The notes under the pieces are model-generated. The model did not search any database. It had not been told where the DNA came from and was given only the letters and a program-made list of their open reading frames with translations. A program made the position numbers and the translations under genes. A DNA stretch of 64,000 nt, from assembly GCA_014302835.1 (NCBI GenBank), contig CP060294.1:3249067-3313066 (forward strand), written 5' to 3'. Origin of the DNA: Pedobacter sp. PAMC26386 (lineage in GTDB: Bacteria; Bacteroidota; Bacteroidia; Sphingobacteriales; Sphingobacteriaceae). Below are positions 25,021 through 34,814 of this stretch, piece by piece; the first letter of the stretch is position 1, and every line of letters starts with the position of its first letter.

Positions 25021-26112
25021 ATGGCAGGGAATACCTTTGGACACTTATTCAGGATATCAACCTTTGGGGAATCACATGGCGAGGCTATTGGCGTTATTGT
25101 AGATGGCTGTCCTGCCGGGCTGCCAGTTGATTTGGAATTTATCCAGTCGGAATTAGATAAACGTCGTCCTGGACAATCAAAAATCACTACGCAACGTAAA
25201 GAAAGTGACACCGCACAAATATTATCCGGTATTTTCGAAGGAAAAAGCACAGGTACGCCTATTGCACTTTTAATTCCAAACGAAGATCACCGTTCCAAAG
25301 ATTATGAGCATAACAAGACGGTATACCGTCCTTCGCATGCAGACTATACTTATGATGCTAAATATGGTATCCGGGATCACCGCGGAGGCGGACGTTCATC
25401 GGCAAGAGAAACCGCTGCCCGTGTAGCTGCAGGTGCAATCGCGAAGTTATTACTGCAGCATTATGGGATCAGCATTTTTGCCCACGTATCTGCTGTAGGG
25501 ACAATTAATGCGCCTAACCTGGAGAACTTACCTGTTGCTGAATTATTAGTGCAAAGGGAAGAAAATATTGTGCGCTGCGCAGACCCGGCTACAGCCAATG
25601 AGATGATTGACTTTATTGACAGTGTCAGAAAAGATGGTGATACTGTAGGTGGAAAAATTAGCTGTATCATTCAAAACTGTCCTCCTGGATTAGGAGAACC
25701 AGTTTTTGATAAACTACACGCTGATTTAGGCAAAGCGATGTTAAGCATTAATGCCGTACATGGCTTTGAATATGGCTCTGGTTTTTCGGGAAGTGAAATG
25801 AGAGGATCAGCACATAACGATATCTTTCTGACCAATGGCGATAAGGCACCAAAAACACTGACTAATTTCTCGGGTGGTATACAAGGGGGTATTTCTAATG
25901 GTATGGAAATCAACTTTACTGTTGCTTTTAAACCGGTGGCAACCATTATGCATAATCAGCAAACGGTTAATGCAGCTGGTGAAGCCGCAGAGATTAAAGG
26001 AAAAGGCAGACATGATCCATGTGTTGTTCCAAGAGCGGTAGTAATCGTAGAGGCAATGGCAGCTTTAGTACTTGCAGATCAACTGCTTAGAAACAAGTCC
26101 AGCAAATTATAA
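25021..26112 (+). CDS. aroC: Chorismate synthase
   Basis: 363 residues, full length. It converts EPSP to chorismate with reduced FMN. The three family signatures are present: [18 protein letters not shown] near the N-terminus, a central [20 protein letters not shown], and the C-terminal [20 protein letters not shown]. It is the last gene of the pheA-DAHPS-aroA-aroC unit and is followed by a strong terminator. No tyrA is in this cluster. Confidence 0.97.
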   Translation: MAGNTFGHLFRISTFGESHGEAIGVIVDGCPAGLPVDLEFIQSELDKRRPGQSKITTQRKESDTAQILSGIFEGKSTGTPIALLIPNEDHRSKDYEHNKTVYRPSHADYTYDAKYGIRDHRGGGRSSARETAARVAAGAIAKLLLQHYGISIFAHVSAVGTINAPNLENLPVAELLVQREENIVRCADPATANEMIDFIDSVRKDGDTVGGKISCIIQNCPPGLGEPVFDKLHADLGKAMLSINAVHGFEYGSGFSGSEMRGSAHNDIFLTNGDKAPKTLTNFSGGIQGGISNGMEINFTVAFKPVATIMHNQQTVNAAGEAAEIKGKGRHDPCVVPRAVVIVEAMAALVLADQLLRNKSSKL

Positions 26113-26135
26113 AATATAAAGCGTTAAAATAGTCG

Positions 26136-26174
26136 AACACCCTGTTATCTTAAAGATAACAGGGTGTTTTTTTT
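26136..26174 (+). terminator. Terminator after aroC
   Basis: AACACCCTGTTATCT pairs with AGATAACAGGGTGTT over 15 bp around TAA, then eight T. Almost the same hairpin occurs at 27968-28003. Confidence 0.92.
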
Positions 26175-26275
26175 ATATTAAATTTTCACTATAGCTATCA
26201 CATTTTTCATTTTAATGAATTTTTCTTTCTACCTTATCATTACCTACTGAAAATAGCATTAAAAAAACAAGCTAC

Positions 26276-27913
26276 ATGAAAAACAAAACAAACAAACTGG
26301 TACTTTTAAGTGCCACTTTATTATTCGTTTTAGCCTCTTGTCGTAAAGACAACATGACTAATGGCAACCAGGATCCACTCCATCAAAAAGATCAGCTCTA
26401 CACTGTTCAGGAAATCAATGCAGCCATTCAATCCAGTCTGCAAAAAAATGGCAGGTTTAACTGGCAGGAACAAAGCGATGAGTTATTATTCAGTGCGATC
26501 ATGCACGGAGATAGCCTTTTATCTGTCGGGTATGGAAATCCCCAAACCAATAGTATCACCAATACTGAAAGCTTTAATTCTGAGCCACAAATGACCAATA
26601 TCAGTTTATCAGAAGCTAGAAGAGCTGGTGTAAACATTGATGGCATCAAAACGGAAATTTTACAACAGGTAAGAAATGATGAAGGGATTAAGGCAAATGC
26701 CGTTACCACTGAATCTTATCAGGACGTGCTTCAATATGAAAGTCCAGTACTCACTAGTATGGTCATTAAAATAAGCAAATTAAGTACGCTCCAGGATCTG
26801 CGTAAATCAAAAGCAATCCGCTATGTAGAACCTGCCGAATACAATAAGAACTTGTTAAAAAGTAGAACTGCTATTGCAACAGAATCTTTGAGCTCTGGTG
26901 GTGGTGACCCGACTGAGCTTCCTGGCTGGTTTATTCAGGGAAGCGGAGAACCGTTAATTCCTAAAAGTTATGCCGACCAGAAGATTCCTGAAGCATGGAA
27001 AATAAGTACGGGTAAAGGGATTACCATTGGCTTAATTGATAATGGCATTTATCAATCACAAACAGCCTTTTCTGCACAGGAATTTAATAGTAGTGGAACA
27101 GGAAGAACTATTGCACTCTTTGGTACATTCAAGGGTAAATCAAGTTCAAACGATGGTGTTTATGCAACTACAGATGATATGAGTATTGGTCATGGTACAG
27201 GCATGGCTACTTTAATCTCTGCACCGAAAAAAGCAAGCCTTCCTGTAGGAATCGCATATAACTGTAATCTGGTTAGCTACAGAGGAACAGACTTCGTGGC
27301 TTTATGGAGTTCAAAACAACAGCAGGGTGTTGCTAGTGCCCTGACTAAGTTAGCGGATAATGATCAGGTGAAGATTATATCAATGTCGAATGGCTGGATA
27401 TTCGATGTATCTGTTTTGGCAGATGCGGTAAAATATGCCAAAAGTAAAGGTAAATTGATCTTTGCTGCCGCAGGAACCTCTATTAAACCAATTGATCTGG
27501 GTTTGTTCGTTATCGATATCCCCAAAAGTGTTGGTGTTATCTTTCCAGCTTCTATGAGCGAGACAGTAGCTGTTACGGGTACTGATTACAACGAAACCGG
27601 AAAATTGGTCAGCTGTAAAGAGTGCCATGAAGGGGATAAAGTTTACTTTACCACAACTACTGCGACTGCAGCTGGTGTAAATAATGCTGTGCCTGTTTAC
27701 CAGGATACACCTGGCAAGTATGGTTTTTCAGGATCTTCTTCTGCAGCTACAGCTATCAATGCAGGAATTGCTGCACTTGTATGGTCTTCACACCCTAGCT
27801 GGAATGCAAAACAGGTTTTACAAAGAATGGTAGAATCTGCCAAGTTATATCCTAACAAAGATTCAAAACTGGGTTATGGTCCAATCAACGTTTTAAAGGC
27901 AGTACAACCTTAA
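26276..27913 (+). CDS. S8 (subtilisin-like) serine peptidase, lipoprotein
   Basis: 545 residues. A lipoprotein signal ends in the lipobox VLASC (Cys22), so it is anchored in the envelope. Residues 25-225 are an N-terminal propeptide-like region. The peptidase domain has the triad Asp near 254 (IGLIDNGIY), His near 306 (IGHGTGMATL) and Ser near 488 (FSGSSSAATAINAG, the GTSMA-equivalent). The GSSSAA variant departs from the usual GTSMA but keeps the nucleophile Ser. It is flanked by twin terminators and is its own transcription unit. Substrate unknown; extracellular protein digestion or processing is likely. Confidence 0.9.
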   Translation: MKNKTNKLVLLSATLLFVLASCRKDNMTNGNQDPLHQKDQLYTVQEINAAIQSSLQKNGRFNWQEQSDELLFSAIMHGDSLLSVGYGNPQTNSITNTESFNSEPQMTNISLSEARRAGVNIDGIKTEILQQVRNDEGIKANAVTTESYQDVLQYESPVLTSMVIKISKLSTLQDLRKSKAIRYVEPAEYNKNLLKSRTAIATESLSSGGGDPTELPGWFIQGSGEPLIPKSYADQKIPEAWKISTGKGITIGLIDNGIYQSQTAFSAQEFNSSGTGRTIALFGTFKGKSSSNDGVYATTDDMSIGHGTGMATLISAPKKASLPVGIAYNCNLVSYRGTDFVALWSSKQQQGVASALTKLADNDQVKIISMSNGWIFDVSVLADAVKYAKSKGKLIFAAAGTSIKPIDLGLFVIDIPKSVGVIFPASMSETVAVTGTDYNETGKLVSCKECHEGDKVYFTTTTATAAGVNNAVPVYQDTPGKYGFSGSSSAATAINAGIAALVWSSHPSWNAKQVLQRMVESAKLYPNKDSKLGYGPINVLKAVQP

Positions 27914-27967
27914 GATTTGATTTCCCACAACCTTTAACCAGCTATTTACTTCAATAAAACCACCAAT

Positions 27968-28003
27968 AAAACACCTTGTTATCTTAAAGATAGCAGGGTG
28001 TTT
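27968..28003 (+). terminator. Terminator after the S8 peptidase
   Basis: AAACACCTTGTTATCT pairs with AGATAGCAGGGTGTTT around TAA. It differs from the hairpin after aroC at only two positions of the core. Confidence 0.8.
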
Positions 28004-28116
28004 ATTTATAAACTCTTTTGACAAAACAGTACTCTATTTATACTAAAAACGTTTTAGCAATATTTTATATCGGCTTTTGATTAACTTGAATCAGTATTTA
28101 ACCCAAATATATACCT

Positions 28117-29085
28117 ATGAAAAATCTATTCAATCTTCAGACAACTGCACTGATCTTAACCGCGGCGTTATTTGTCACAGGCTGCAAAAAATTAGGACTT
28201 GAAGGCGCTGGCGGCGGAGGCGGTACAACAGCTCCTGTGAGCAACCATCCTTTAACCGTAGGCTATTTCAATGGTGTAGCCAGAACCACATCAGATAATA
28301 ATGTCTCTTATTCTCTCCGGGATGTACCTGCTGGGGTAGATATTGTAAATATCTTCCATAGGTTCAACGAACTTTCTAATTTAAAAAGAGGAACCAGACA
28401 AGCAGGAGCTACAGAAAAAACTTTGACAGAGATATTGGACGATGTAACTTACTTAAAAACTAAAAAAACTCAGGTGGTTGAAACTCAGTTTATGACTGAA
28501 ATCTTTGACAATTACAGAGATGCAGCAAAAACAAGTAAATGGACAAATACACCAGCCGATTATGATGGTTATGCCAAATCAGTACTGGATTCTTTAACTA
28601 AATGGGGACTGGACGGCGTAGATTTAGACATAGAACCAGGATTTTCTGTTGGAGACCTGACCAAAGCGGAACAGGAATCTTTAGTGAATGCTTTCGCTAA
28701 ATATTTCGGTCCTTCATCTGCTTCAAAAAAACGCTTGATTATTGATACTAATGTTGGATTTTCAACTTTAGGATTCTCCAAAGAAACACTGGCTAAAATT
28801 GACTATATCTATATTCAGGATTACTTTGGTTCAGCTTCCAGTACCGACAATAAAATTGACGGATATATTGCTGCTGGCTATCCAAAAGACAAAGTATTAT
28901 TGATAGCCGCAGATTTCGAAGGAGATTACACCAATGGTGTAGCTCGGTTAAAAGCAGCTTATACGAATCCAAAATATCTGGCTAAAACAGGTGGTTTTGG
29001 TGCTTATGGTTTTAATTTTGATTATAAAAACAAGTACAAAAACACGATTGATCAGATCAAAACATTAAATCCTTCTGGTAATTAA
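28117..29085 (+). CDS. Glycoside hydrolase family 18 protein, lipoprotein (endo-beta-N-acetylglucosaminidase type)
   Basis: 322 residues. The signal ends with VTGC (Cys23), followed by a glycine-rich linker (GAGGGGGTT) that spaces the domain from the membrane. The GH18 catalytic motif is LDGVDLDIEPG, with the acid Glu near residue 173, and YIYIQDYFG fits the later Tyr-containing strand of the barrel. Short single-domain members like this resemble EndoF/EndoS-type glycosidases that cut the chitobiose core of N-glycans; a chitinase cannot be excluded. No SusC/SusD pair is next to it. Confidence 0.88.
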   Translation: MKNLFNLQTTALILTAALFVTGCKKLGLEGAGGGGGTTAPVSNHPLTVGYFNGVARTTSDNNVSYSLRDVPAGVDIVNIFHRFNELSNLKRGTRQAGATEKTLTEILDDVTYLKTKKTQVVETQFMTEIFDNYRDAAKTSKWTNTPADYDGYAKSVLDSLTKWGLDGVDLDIEPGFSVGDLTKAEQESLVNAFAKYFGPSSASKKRLIIDTNVGFSTLGFSKETLAKIDYIYIQDYFGSASSTDNKIDGYIAAGYPKDKVLLIAADFEGDYTNGVARLKAAYTNPKYLAKTGGFGAYGFNFDYKNKYKNTIDQIKTLNPSGN

Positions 29086-29111
29086 GCTTCAGTATTAAAC
29101 TGTTTAAATAA

Positions 29112-29146
29112 AAAAAACGTGGTTCCTCCGGAACCACGTTTTTTTT
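29112..29146. terminator. Bidirectional terminator
   Basis: AAAAAACGTGGTTCC pairs with GGAACCACGTTTTTT around TCC, with A- and T-runs on both sides. It serves the GH18 gene on the plus strand and the E1 gene on the minus strand. Confidence 0.92.
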
Positions 29147-29161
29147 AATCGGGCTGACGAC

Positions 29162-31585
29162 CTAGAAAATCGCAGGATATTTTGCTTCATTATGTGCATT
29201 CATCATCTGGTAAATCAATTCTACTACATCATCTACTGATGGTTTAGTAAAATAATCTCCGTCAGATCCGTAAGGAGGACGGTGAGCTTTCGCAGATAAA
29301 GTTTGTGGCTGTGCATCTAAATGGTAGTATCCACCCTGAACTTCTAAAATCTGTTGCAGGATATAAGCGGTTCCACCACCTGGGACATCTTCGTCTACCA
29401 CTAATAATTTATTTGTTTTCTGTAAGGAAGATGCGCACAAATGATCCGTATCAAACGGAAGTAAGGTTTGCGGATCAATAATCTCCACGGAGATTCCATA
29501 GGCTACCAGTTCTTCTGCCGCTTCTTCTACAATCCTCAAAGTTGAACCATAAGAAACAACTGTAATATCTGTTCCTTGTCTGATTACCTCTGCTTTTCCT
29601 AAAGGCACTGTATATTCCCCTACATTATCAGGCAACATTTCTTTTAAACGGTAACCATTCAGGCATTCAATCATTAAAGCTGGTTCATCAGCTCTGAATA
29701 AAGTATTGTACATTCCCGCAGCCTGAGTCATATTACGAGGTACACAAAGGTGTAAGCCACGCAAAGAGCCTAAGATCATACCTATTGGTGATCCTGAATG
29801 CCAAACGCCTTCTAAACGGTGTCCACGGGTTCTTATAATCACTGGAGCTTTCTGTCCACCTTTGGTACGGTATGATAAACTCGCAAGGTCGTCACTTAAA
29901 ACATTCAGTGCATATAAAAGATAATCCAGGTATTGGATTTCAGCAATTGGTCTTAAGCCACGCAGTGCCAATCCTATCCCCTGCCCTGCGATAGTCATTT
30001 CTCTGATACCTGTATCAGTGATTCTTAATTCACCGTATTTAGCTTGTAAACCTGCAAATCCCTGGTTCACATCACCGATATTCCCCAGATCTTCACCAAA
30101 TGCAACTAAACGCTGATCACGTGCAAAATTAGCATCAAAACAAGCATTTAACAATTCACGGCCATCGACCATTTTGCTGTTCTCCTGGTAAGATGCTGGT
30201 ATGATATTGATTAAAGAAGGACTTTCTTTTCCATCTGTAAACAGTTTGGAGTTGTAACGTTCTTCGTTGTTTGCTTTCTCATTTTTATACCAGCTTAATA
30301 ACTGGGCTCTTGCTTCAGTCGGCTCATTTAAAGTTAAACGGAGCGCTTTTCTTGCGGAAGAAACTACTTCTTTACGCTGTGCATCCGGCGTTCCGGCAAG
30401 TGTACCTGCAATTTTCGATAAAGCCTGACTTGAATCAGAAAGATTATTGATCAAACTGATCACTTCATCTTTTTCTACTTTAATATCTGCAAGGAATTCA
30501 TTCCAGGCAGATTTTTGTGCTTCACGAACAAGCTTTTTAGCTGTATCTTCTAATTCAGCCAAGTCTTCTTCGGTAACAATAGCAGATTCAAGCATCCAGA
30601 GACGCATCTGGCGGATACAGTCAAATTCCTTCTCCCATTCCAGTCTTGCTTTATCTTTATAACGTTCATGTGAACCTGAAGTAGAATGTCCCTGTGGTTG
30701 TGTAACTTCAGTTACATGAATCAGGACAGGTACGTGTTCTTCACGACAGATTTTGATAGCCTGCTGATAGGTTTCACATAAAGCCGGATAATCCCAGCCT
30801 TTTACTTTATATATTTCATAACCAGGATTATTTTCATCCCGCTGGAAACCTTTTAATATTTCTGAAATATCTTCTTTAGTCGTCTGATATTTTGCCGGAA
30901 CAGAAATTCCGTAAGCATCGTCCCAAACAGACATCGCCATAGGAATTTGTAAAACACCAGCTGCATTGATCGCTTCAAAAAATACGCCTTCAGAAGTTGA
31001 AGCATTCCCGATGGTACCAAAACCAACTTCATTTCCATTAACGGAGAAGTTCTTCAGATAATTTAATTCTGGATTTTGTCTGTATAATTTAGAGGCATAA
31101 GCTAAACCGACCAAACGTGCCATCTGGCCACCGGTTGGTGCAATATCTGAAGAAGAATTCTTCATTGCTGTCAGGTCTTTCCAAGAACCGTCCTCATGAA
31201 GTGAACGTGTAGCAAAATGGCAATTCATTTGACGACCAGCTGAAGCAGGATCTGCTTCTACACTTGGGTTTGCATATAATTGGGCAAAAAACTCTTTAAT
31301 GGTACATATTCCTGTAGCGAAAGCGAAAGTCTGATCGCGGTAATAACCAGAACGCCAGTCGCCATTTTTAAAAGCTTTAGCCATTGCAATCTGAGGAAGC
31401 TCCTTCCCGTCACCAAAAATGCCAAACTTAGCCTTACCTGTTAAAACCTCTTTACGGCCTAGTAAACTAGCCTGTCTGCTCTCGAAAGCAATCCTGTAAT
31501 CATCTATTACTATAGTCTTGAAGTCGTCAAAACTTAATTCTGAGGCATCGATGGGGTTCGTCGTAAGTTTGTTATTTAGCATCAT
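29162..31585 (-). CDS. Fused alpha/beta E1 component of a branched-chain-type 2-oxoacid dehydrogenase
   Basis: About 807 residues. Residues 1-380 are the TPP-binding alpha part (RDQTFAFATGICTIKEFFAQ, SGSHERYKDKARLEWE); residues 470-807 are the beta part (DQRLVAFGEDLG, GQGIGLALRGLRPIAEIQY, PVIIRTRGHRLEGVWHSGSP, KLLVVDEDVPGGGTAYILQQ). Together they decarboxylate 2-oxoacids and acylate a lipoyl E2. The fusion of both chains is common in Bacteroidetes. I start at ATG 31585, as the frame's first codon is GTG two codons upstream. No E2 or E3 gene is adjacent. Confidence 0.92.
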   Translation of the reverse strand: MMLNNKLTTNPIDASELSFDDFKTIVIDDYRIAFESRQASLLGRKEVLTGKAKFGIFGDGKELPQIAMAKAFKNGDWRSGYYRDQTFAFATGICTIKEFFAQLYANPSVEADPASAGRQMNCHFATRSLHEDGSWKDLTAMKNSSSDIAPTGGQMARLVGLAYASKLYRQNPELNYLKNFSVNGNEVGFGTIGNASTSEGVFFEAINAAGVLQIPMAMSVWDDAYGISVPAKYQTTKEDISEILKGFQRDENNPGYEIYKVKGWDYPALCETYQQAIKICREEHVPVLIHVTEVTQPQGHSTSGSHERYKDKARLEWEKEFDCIRQMRLWMLESAIVTEEDLAELEDTAKKLVREAQKSAWNEFLADIKVEKDEVISLINNLSDSSQALSKIAGTLAGTPDAQRKEVVSSARKALRLTLNEPTEARAQLLSWYKNEKANNEERYNSKLFTDGKESPSLINIIPASYQENSKMVDGRELLNACFDANFARDQRLVAFGEDLGNIGDVNQGFAGLQAKYGELRITDTGIREMTIAGQGIGLALRGLRPIAEIQYLDYLLYALNVLSDDLASLSYRTKGGQKAPVIIRTRGHRLEGVWHSGSPIGMILGSLRGLHLCVPRNMTQAAGMYNTLFRADEPALMIECLNGYRLKEMLPDNVGEYTVPLGKAEVIRQGTDITVVSYGSTLRIVEEAAEELVAYGISVEIIDPQTLLPFDTDHLCASSLQKTNKLLVVDEDVPGGGTAYILQQILEVQGGYYHLDAQPQTLSAKAHRPPYGSDGDYFTKPSVDDVVELIYQMMNAHNEAKYPAIF

Positions 31586-31796
31586 AAGCACAAAAGTTTA
31601 TTGGGCAAATATACGTATTTTCTGATTTCCGTCCCTTAACACTTTGTAATATATATATTAGCTTTTGACTTTGAAATGTGAATCAAAACATTAAATTTGT
31701 TCTAAAGATTCACACATGAAACCTGCATAAGCCTACTGCTCAAGCATTAGACACAGAGGTTCACGAAGATTCGTAACCATAAAAAAATAAATATTG

Positions 31797-32177
31797 ATGA
31801 AAAAGCTAATTATACTATTAACCTTTGTTTTAGGTATTACAGTTACCTCATTTGCGCAGAATAAAGCGGAATTTAAGTTCGAAAAAGAAACGCACGACTT
31901 TGGAAAAATTCCATTAACAAGCCCTGTTTCAGTAGAATTTAAGTTTGTAAACGTTGGTGATGAGCCTTTAATCTTAACTAAAGTTGAAACTACCTGCGGC
32001 TGTACTGTACCTACTTACACACAAACTCCAATCAAAAAAGGAGAGTCTGGCTTAATTAAAGTTACTTATACACCAGCTGGTTCACCATTGCCTTTCAGCA
32101 AAAGCATTACAATCAACTCAAATGCAAAAACACCTACTAAAGTGTTGTACATTAAAGGAGAAACTGTAGGTAAATAA
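31797..32177 (+). CDS. DUF1573 domain secreted protein
   Basis: 126 residues with a signal peptide (LIILLTFVLGITVTSFAQ) and one DUF1573 immunoglobulin-like domain: EKETHDFGKIPLTSPVSVEF, KVETTCGCTVPTYTQTPI and KSITINSNAKTPTKVLYIKG. The CGCT pair is a family hallmark. The role is unknown; such proteins are abundant in the periplasm or outer surface of Bacteroidetes. ATG at 31797 is preferred over the TTG just before it. Confidence 0.92.
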   Translation: MKKLIILLTFVLGITVTSFAQNKAEFKFEKETHDFGKIPLTSPVSVEFKFVNVGDEPLILTKVETTCGCTVPTYTQTPIKKGESGLIKVTYTPAGSPLPFSKSITINSNAKTPTKVLYIKGETVGK

Positions 32178-32205
32178 TCCTTAAAAAAATATATCATTAT
32201 CAATC

Positions 32206-32236
32206 AAACCTCGTTAAATCAACGAGGTTTTTTTTT
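32206..32236 (+). terminator. Terminator after the DUF1573 gene
   Basis: AAACCTCGTT pairs with AACGAGGTTT around AAATC, followed by a T-run. The aminotransferase ATG is only 12 bases further on. Confidence 0.88.
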
Positions 32237-32247
32237 ATTTTTGCCCC

Positions 32248-33447
32248 ATGCCACATATTTCAGAAAAAGGGATTCAAATGCCCGCATCGCCAATAAGAAA
32301 ACTAACCCCATTTGCTGACAAAGCAAAAAAAGATGGTAAAAAGGTTTATCATTTAAATATCGGCCAGCCGGATATCGCTACTCCGGAGGTTATGTTAAAT
32401 GCAATTAAGAATATTGACTTCGATGTTTGGGCATATACCCCATCTGAAGGTACATTAAGCTATAGAACGAAACTTACTGAATATTATAATAAACTAGGAT
32501 ACAATATCACTCCGGAAGACATCTTAGTTACTGTAGGTGGCTCTGAAGCAATTACTATCGCTATGCAAACCTGTGTAAACGAAGGTGATGAAATTATCAT
32601 TCCTGAACCGTTTTATGCAAATTACAATGGATTTGCCTGCATGAGTAATGTAGTTGTTAAACCAATTTTATCTCATATTGAGAATGGTTTTGCTTTACCA
32701 GCGATTGCAGAATTCGAGAAATTGATCACTGATAAAACTAAAGCGATCATTATCTGTAACCCAAATAATCCAACGGGATATCTTTACTCAAGAGAAGAAC
32801 TTCAGGCATTGAAAGAATTATGTTTGAAATATGATTTATTCTTATTCTCTGATGAAGCTTACCGTGAATTCTGCTATGATGGCAGAGAGTTTATTTCTCC
32901 AATGCACTTTGAAGGATTAGATGAAAATGTAGTGATCTTAGATACTGTTTCGAAAAGATACAGTGCTTGTGGCGCTCGTTTAGGTTGTTTAATCACTAAA
33001 AATAAAGAAGTGATTAAATCAGGATTAAAGTTTGCGCAGGCAAGATTAAGTCCTGGAATGGTTGAACAGATTGCGGGAACTGCTGCTGTAGATACTCCTG
33101 ATAGCTATTTTGAAGAAGTAAATAAAGAATATACATTACGCAGAGATACTTTAGTATCAAGATTAAATGCTATTGATGGTGTTTTCTGCCCAAATCCAGG
33201 TGGTGCTTTTTATGTAGTGGCAAAATTCCCTATTGATGATGCGGATGTATTCTGTCAATGGATGCTGGAAAGTTTCGACAATAATGGTGAGACAGTAATG
33301 ATGGCTCCTGCTACTGGTTTTTACTCAAGCCCCGGTTCTGGTAAAAACGAAGTGAGAATGGCTTATGTATTGAATACTGATGATTTAAACAAAGCAATGG
33401 ATTGCTTAACGATAGCCTTGAACCAATATCCTGGTAAAACGAATTAA
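32248..33447 (+). CDS. Class I/II pyridoxal-phosphate aminotransferase
   Basis: 399 residues of fold type I. Visible elements are NIGQPDIATPEVML near residue 35, TVGGSEAITIAMQTC (cofactor phosphate site), IIICNPNNPTGYLYSREEL, LFSDEAYREFCYDG (Asp for the pyridine N), and the Schiff-base Lys in DTVSKRYSACGARLG. It resembles aspartate/aromatic aminotransferases but the amino donor cannot be fixed. Given the aromatic genes nearby it might serve Phe/Tyr synthesis, though 6 kb separates them. The 5' leader is short because a terminator lies directly upstream. Confidence 0.92.
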   Translation: MPHISEKGIQMPASPIRKLTPFADKAKKDGKKVYHLNIGQPDIATPEVMLNAIKNIDFDVWAYTPSEGTLSYRTKLTEYYNKLGYNITPEDILVTVGGSEAITIAMQTCVNEGDEIIIPEPFYANYNGFACMSNVVVKPILSHIENGFALPAIAEFEKLITDKTKAIIICNPNNPTGYLYSREELQALKELCLKYDLFLFSDEAYREFCYDGREFISPMHFEGLDENVVILDTVSKRYSACGARLGCLITKNKEVIKSGLKFAQARLSPGMVEQIAGTAAVDTPDSYFEEVNKEYTLRRDTLVSRLNAIDGVFCPNPGGAFYVVAKFPIDDADVFCQWMLESFDNNGETVMMAPATGFYSSPGSGKNEVRMAYVLNTDDLNKAMDCLTIALNQYPGKTN

Positions 33448-33468
33448 GAATTCATATCTTTAGACAAG

Positions 33469-33501
33469 AAGCCCTGTAAATTAAATTTGCAGGGCTTTTT
33501 T
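33469..33501 (+). terminator. Terminator after the aminotransferase
   Basis: AAGCCCTG and CAGGGCTT with an inner AAATT/AAATTT extension, followed by six T. Confidence 0.85.
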
Positions 33502-33534
33502 ATGATTTAGTTTGAGCCTGTAAGATTCAGCTTT

Positions 33535-33822
33535 ATGAGATTAATAATATTAGCTATCACTTATTTACTGATTCCGTTAGCGATCACACTGGTTTTTAAT
33601 TATTTTACTATTAGTATAACCTGGCCAACCTATGTATTGACACCTATACTAGTTTGCCTGTATACTTTACTGGTGCTGGAAATGGAGAATCGTTTTAATA
33701 TCCTTGGCGATTTAGGTTTTTCTGCCCGTTATGGTCTTAGAATGAACTTACTTATCTATAATTTCCTGTTTTTCATACCCGTTTGTTTACTCCTTCAATT
33801 TGTGTTCCTGAAGTTTTTATAA
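33535..33822 (+). CDS. Hypothetical small membrane protein
   Basis: 95 residues with three predicted membrane segments: LIILAITYLLIPLAITLVFN, TYVLTPILVCLYTLLVLEM and LLIYNFLFFIPVCLLLQFVF. No family is recognised. It has its own short upstream region after a terminator and ends 14 bases from the convergent GNAT gene. Confidence 0.6.
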   Translation: MRLIILAITYLLIPLAITLVFNYFTISITWPTYVLTPILVCLYTLLVLEMENRFNILGDLGFSARYGLRMNLLIYNFLFFIPVCLLLQFVFLKFL

Positions 33823-33836
33823 GTTAGCTCAAATGA

Positions 33837-34283
33837 TCAGGAGATGATCATATGCAGGATTGGAAAAGGCTTTCCCATCCCATCTAAAGCAGATCGGCTA
33901 ATCGTTTTAAACCCCATCTTTTCGTAGAATCCTGCTGCCTGTGTATTGTCTTCATTGACATCCACTTTATTTACTTTATAAGTTAACAACGCATGCGTCA
34001 AAAGTCCTTTTCCAATCCCCTTACCCATTGCTGAAGGATGTACAAATAACATTTCTAGCTTATCACCTTCTATCCCCATAAACCCCAGGATCAGACCATT
34101 CTCATCTCTGATACAATAGAGATTAACCAGTTTAAAATATTCATTCAGCAATAGTGATTTGAAGAACTGTATATCCTGTTCTTTTAAGAAATGATGGGTG
34201 GCCCGGACAGATGCCTCCCATAACTCTGCCATTTCAGTAAATTCTGAGGTTTTAGGGACATCTATTTCATACGGGACTGCCAT
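33837..34283 (-). CDS. GNAT family N-acetyltransferase
   Basis: 148 residues with the acetyl-CoA loop LFVHPSAMGKGIGKGLL (Q/RxxGxG/A type) and the following VDVNEDNTQAAGFYEKMGF, typical of small-molecule or amino-group acetyltransferases such as YjaB. The substrate is unknown. It is a single gene on the minus strand. Confidence 0.9.
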   Translation of the reverse strand: MAVPYEIDVPKTSEFTEMAELWEASVRATHHFLKEQDIQFFKSLLLNEYFKLVNLYCIRDENGLILGFMGIEGDKLEMLFVHPSAMGKGIGKGLLTHALLTYKVNKVDVNEDNTQAAGFYEKMGFKTISRSALDGMGKPFPILHMIIS

Positions 34284-34550
34284 CTTGCCAATGTAGGAAA
34301 AATGTTATACTAGCACTATCAGATTGTCGTAAAATGTCGTTTACCTGATAAAATACGGAATAGCGTATCAAAATGAATTGCGTAGGTATCAAAATGAATA
34401 CAGATTGATAGGAACAAAGATAAGAACAATTATTACGGGGTAATACTGGAATGGTAGGTGAAGGCGTAAATCATTAACAGAAGTTATGGTAAAGATATTA
34501 TAGCACTGGCCAGATAGAGCCAGAGCAATAATGAACTCCAATATTTCCAC

Positions 34551-34721
34551 TTAAGGTGTTAAATCCTCTTCCTTCTCTTCTTTCGCTTCCACGTTTTCTG
34601 AAGGATGTTTTTCTCTGCCAACTGGTATTGGTGGTGCTCCGCTGAGACCAATGCCAAAACAAGCTAATCCAATTAATAAGATCATACTCATCAGGCGCAA
34701 TGCTTTTCTGATGCGTTTCAT
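34551..34721 (-). CDS. Small exported or membrane-anchored peptide, 56 aa
   Basis: ATG at 34721, TAA at 34551. It starts MKRIRKALRLMSMILLIGLA, a positively charged N-terminus with a hydrophobic core. LACFGIG follows, a possible but imperfect lipobox, then a Pro-rich piece (APPIPVG) and an acidic tail (EAKEEKEEDLTP). This layout of signal, short Pro hinge and charged tail is typical of small envelope peptides rather than a chance frame. Function unknown. It stands alone between the GNAT gene and the 135-residue gene. Confidence 0.6.
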   Translation of the reverse strand: MKRIRKALRLMSMILLIGLACFGIGLSGAPPIPVGREKHPSENVEAKEEKEEDLTP

Positions 34722-34814
34722 ATCAAATGCTCATTAGCCACAGCTTTTCAGCTCCGGCTTTTCGTGAAGAAATATTTAATTTTAAATAGATTTCAGACTA
34801 AACTGTGAAATAGT

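Noticed and set aside
32248..33447. Assigning the aminotransferase to the aromatic operon
   Set aside because: It is 6 kb away with several terminators between; substrate cannot be read from sequence.
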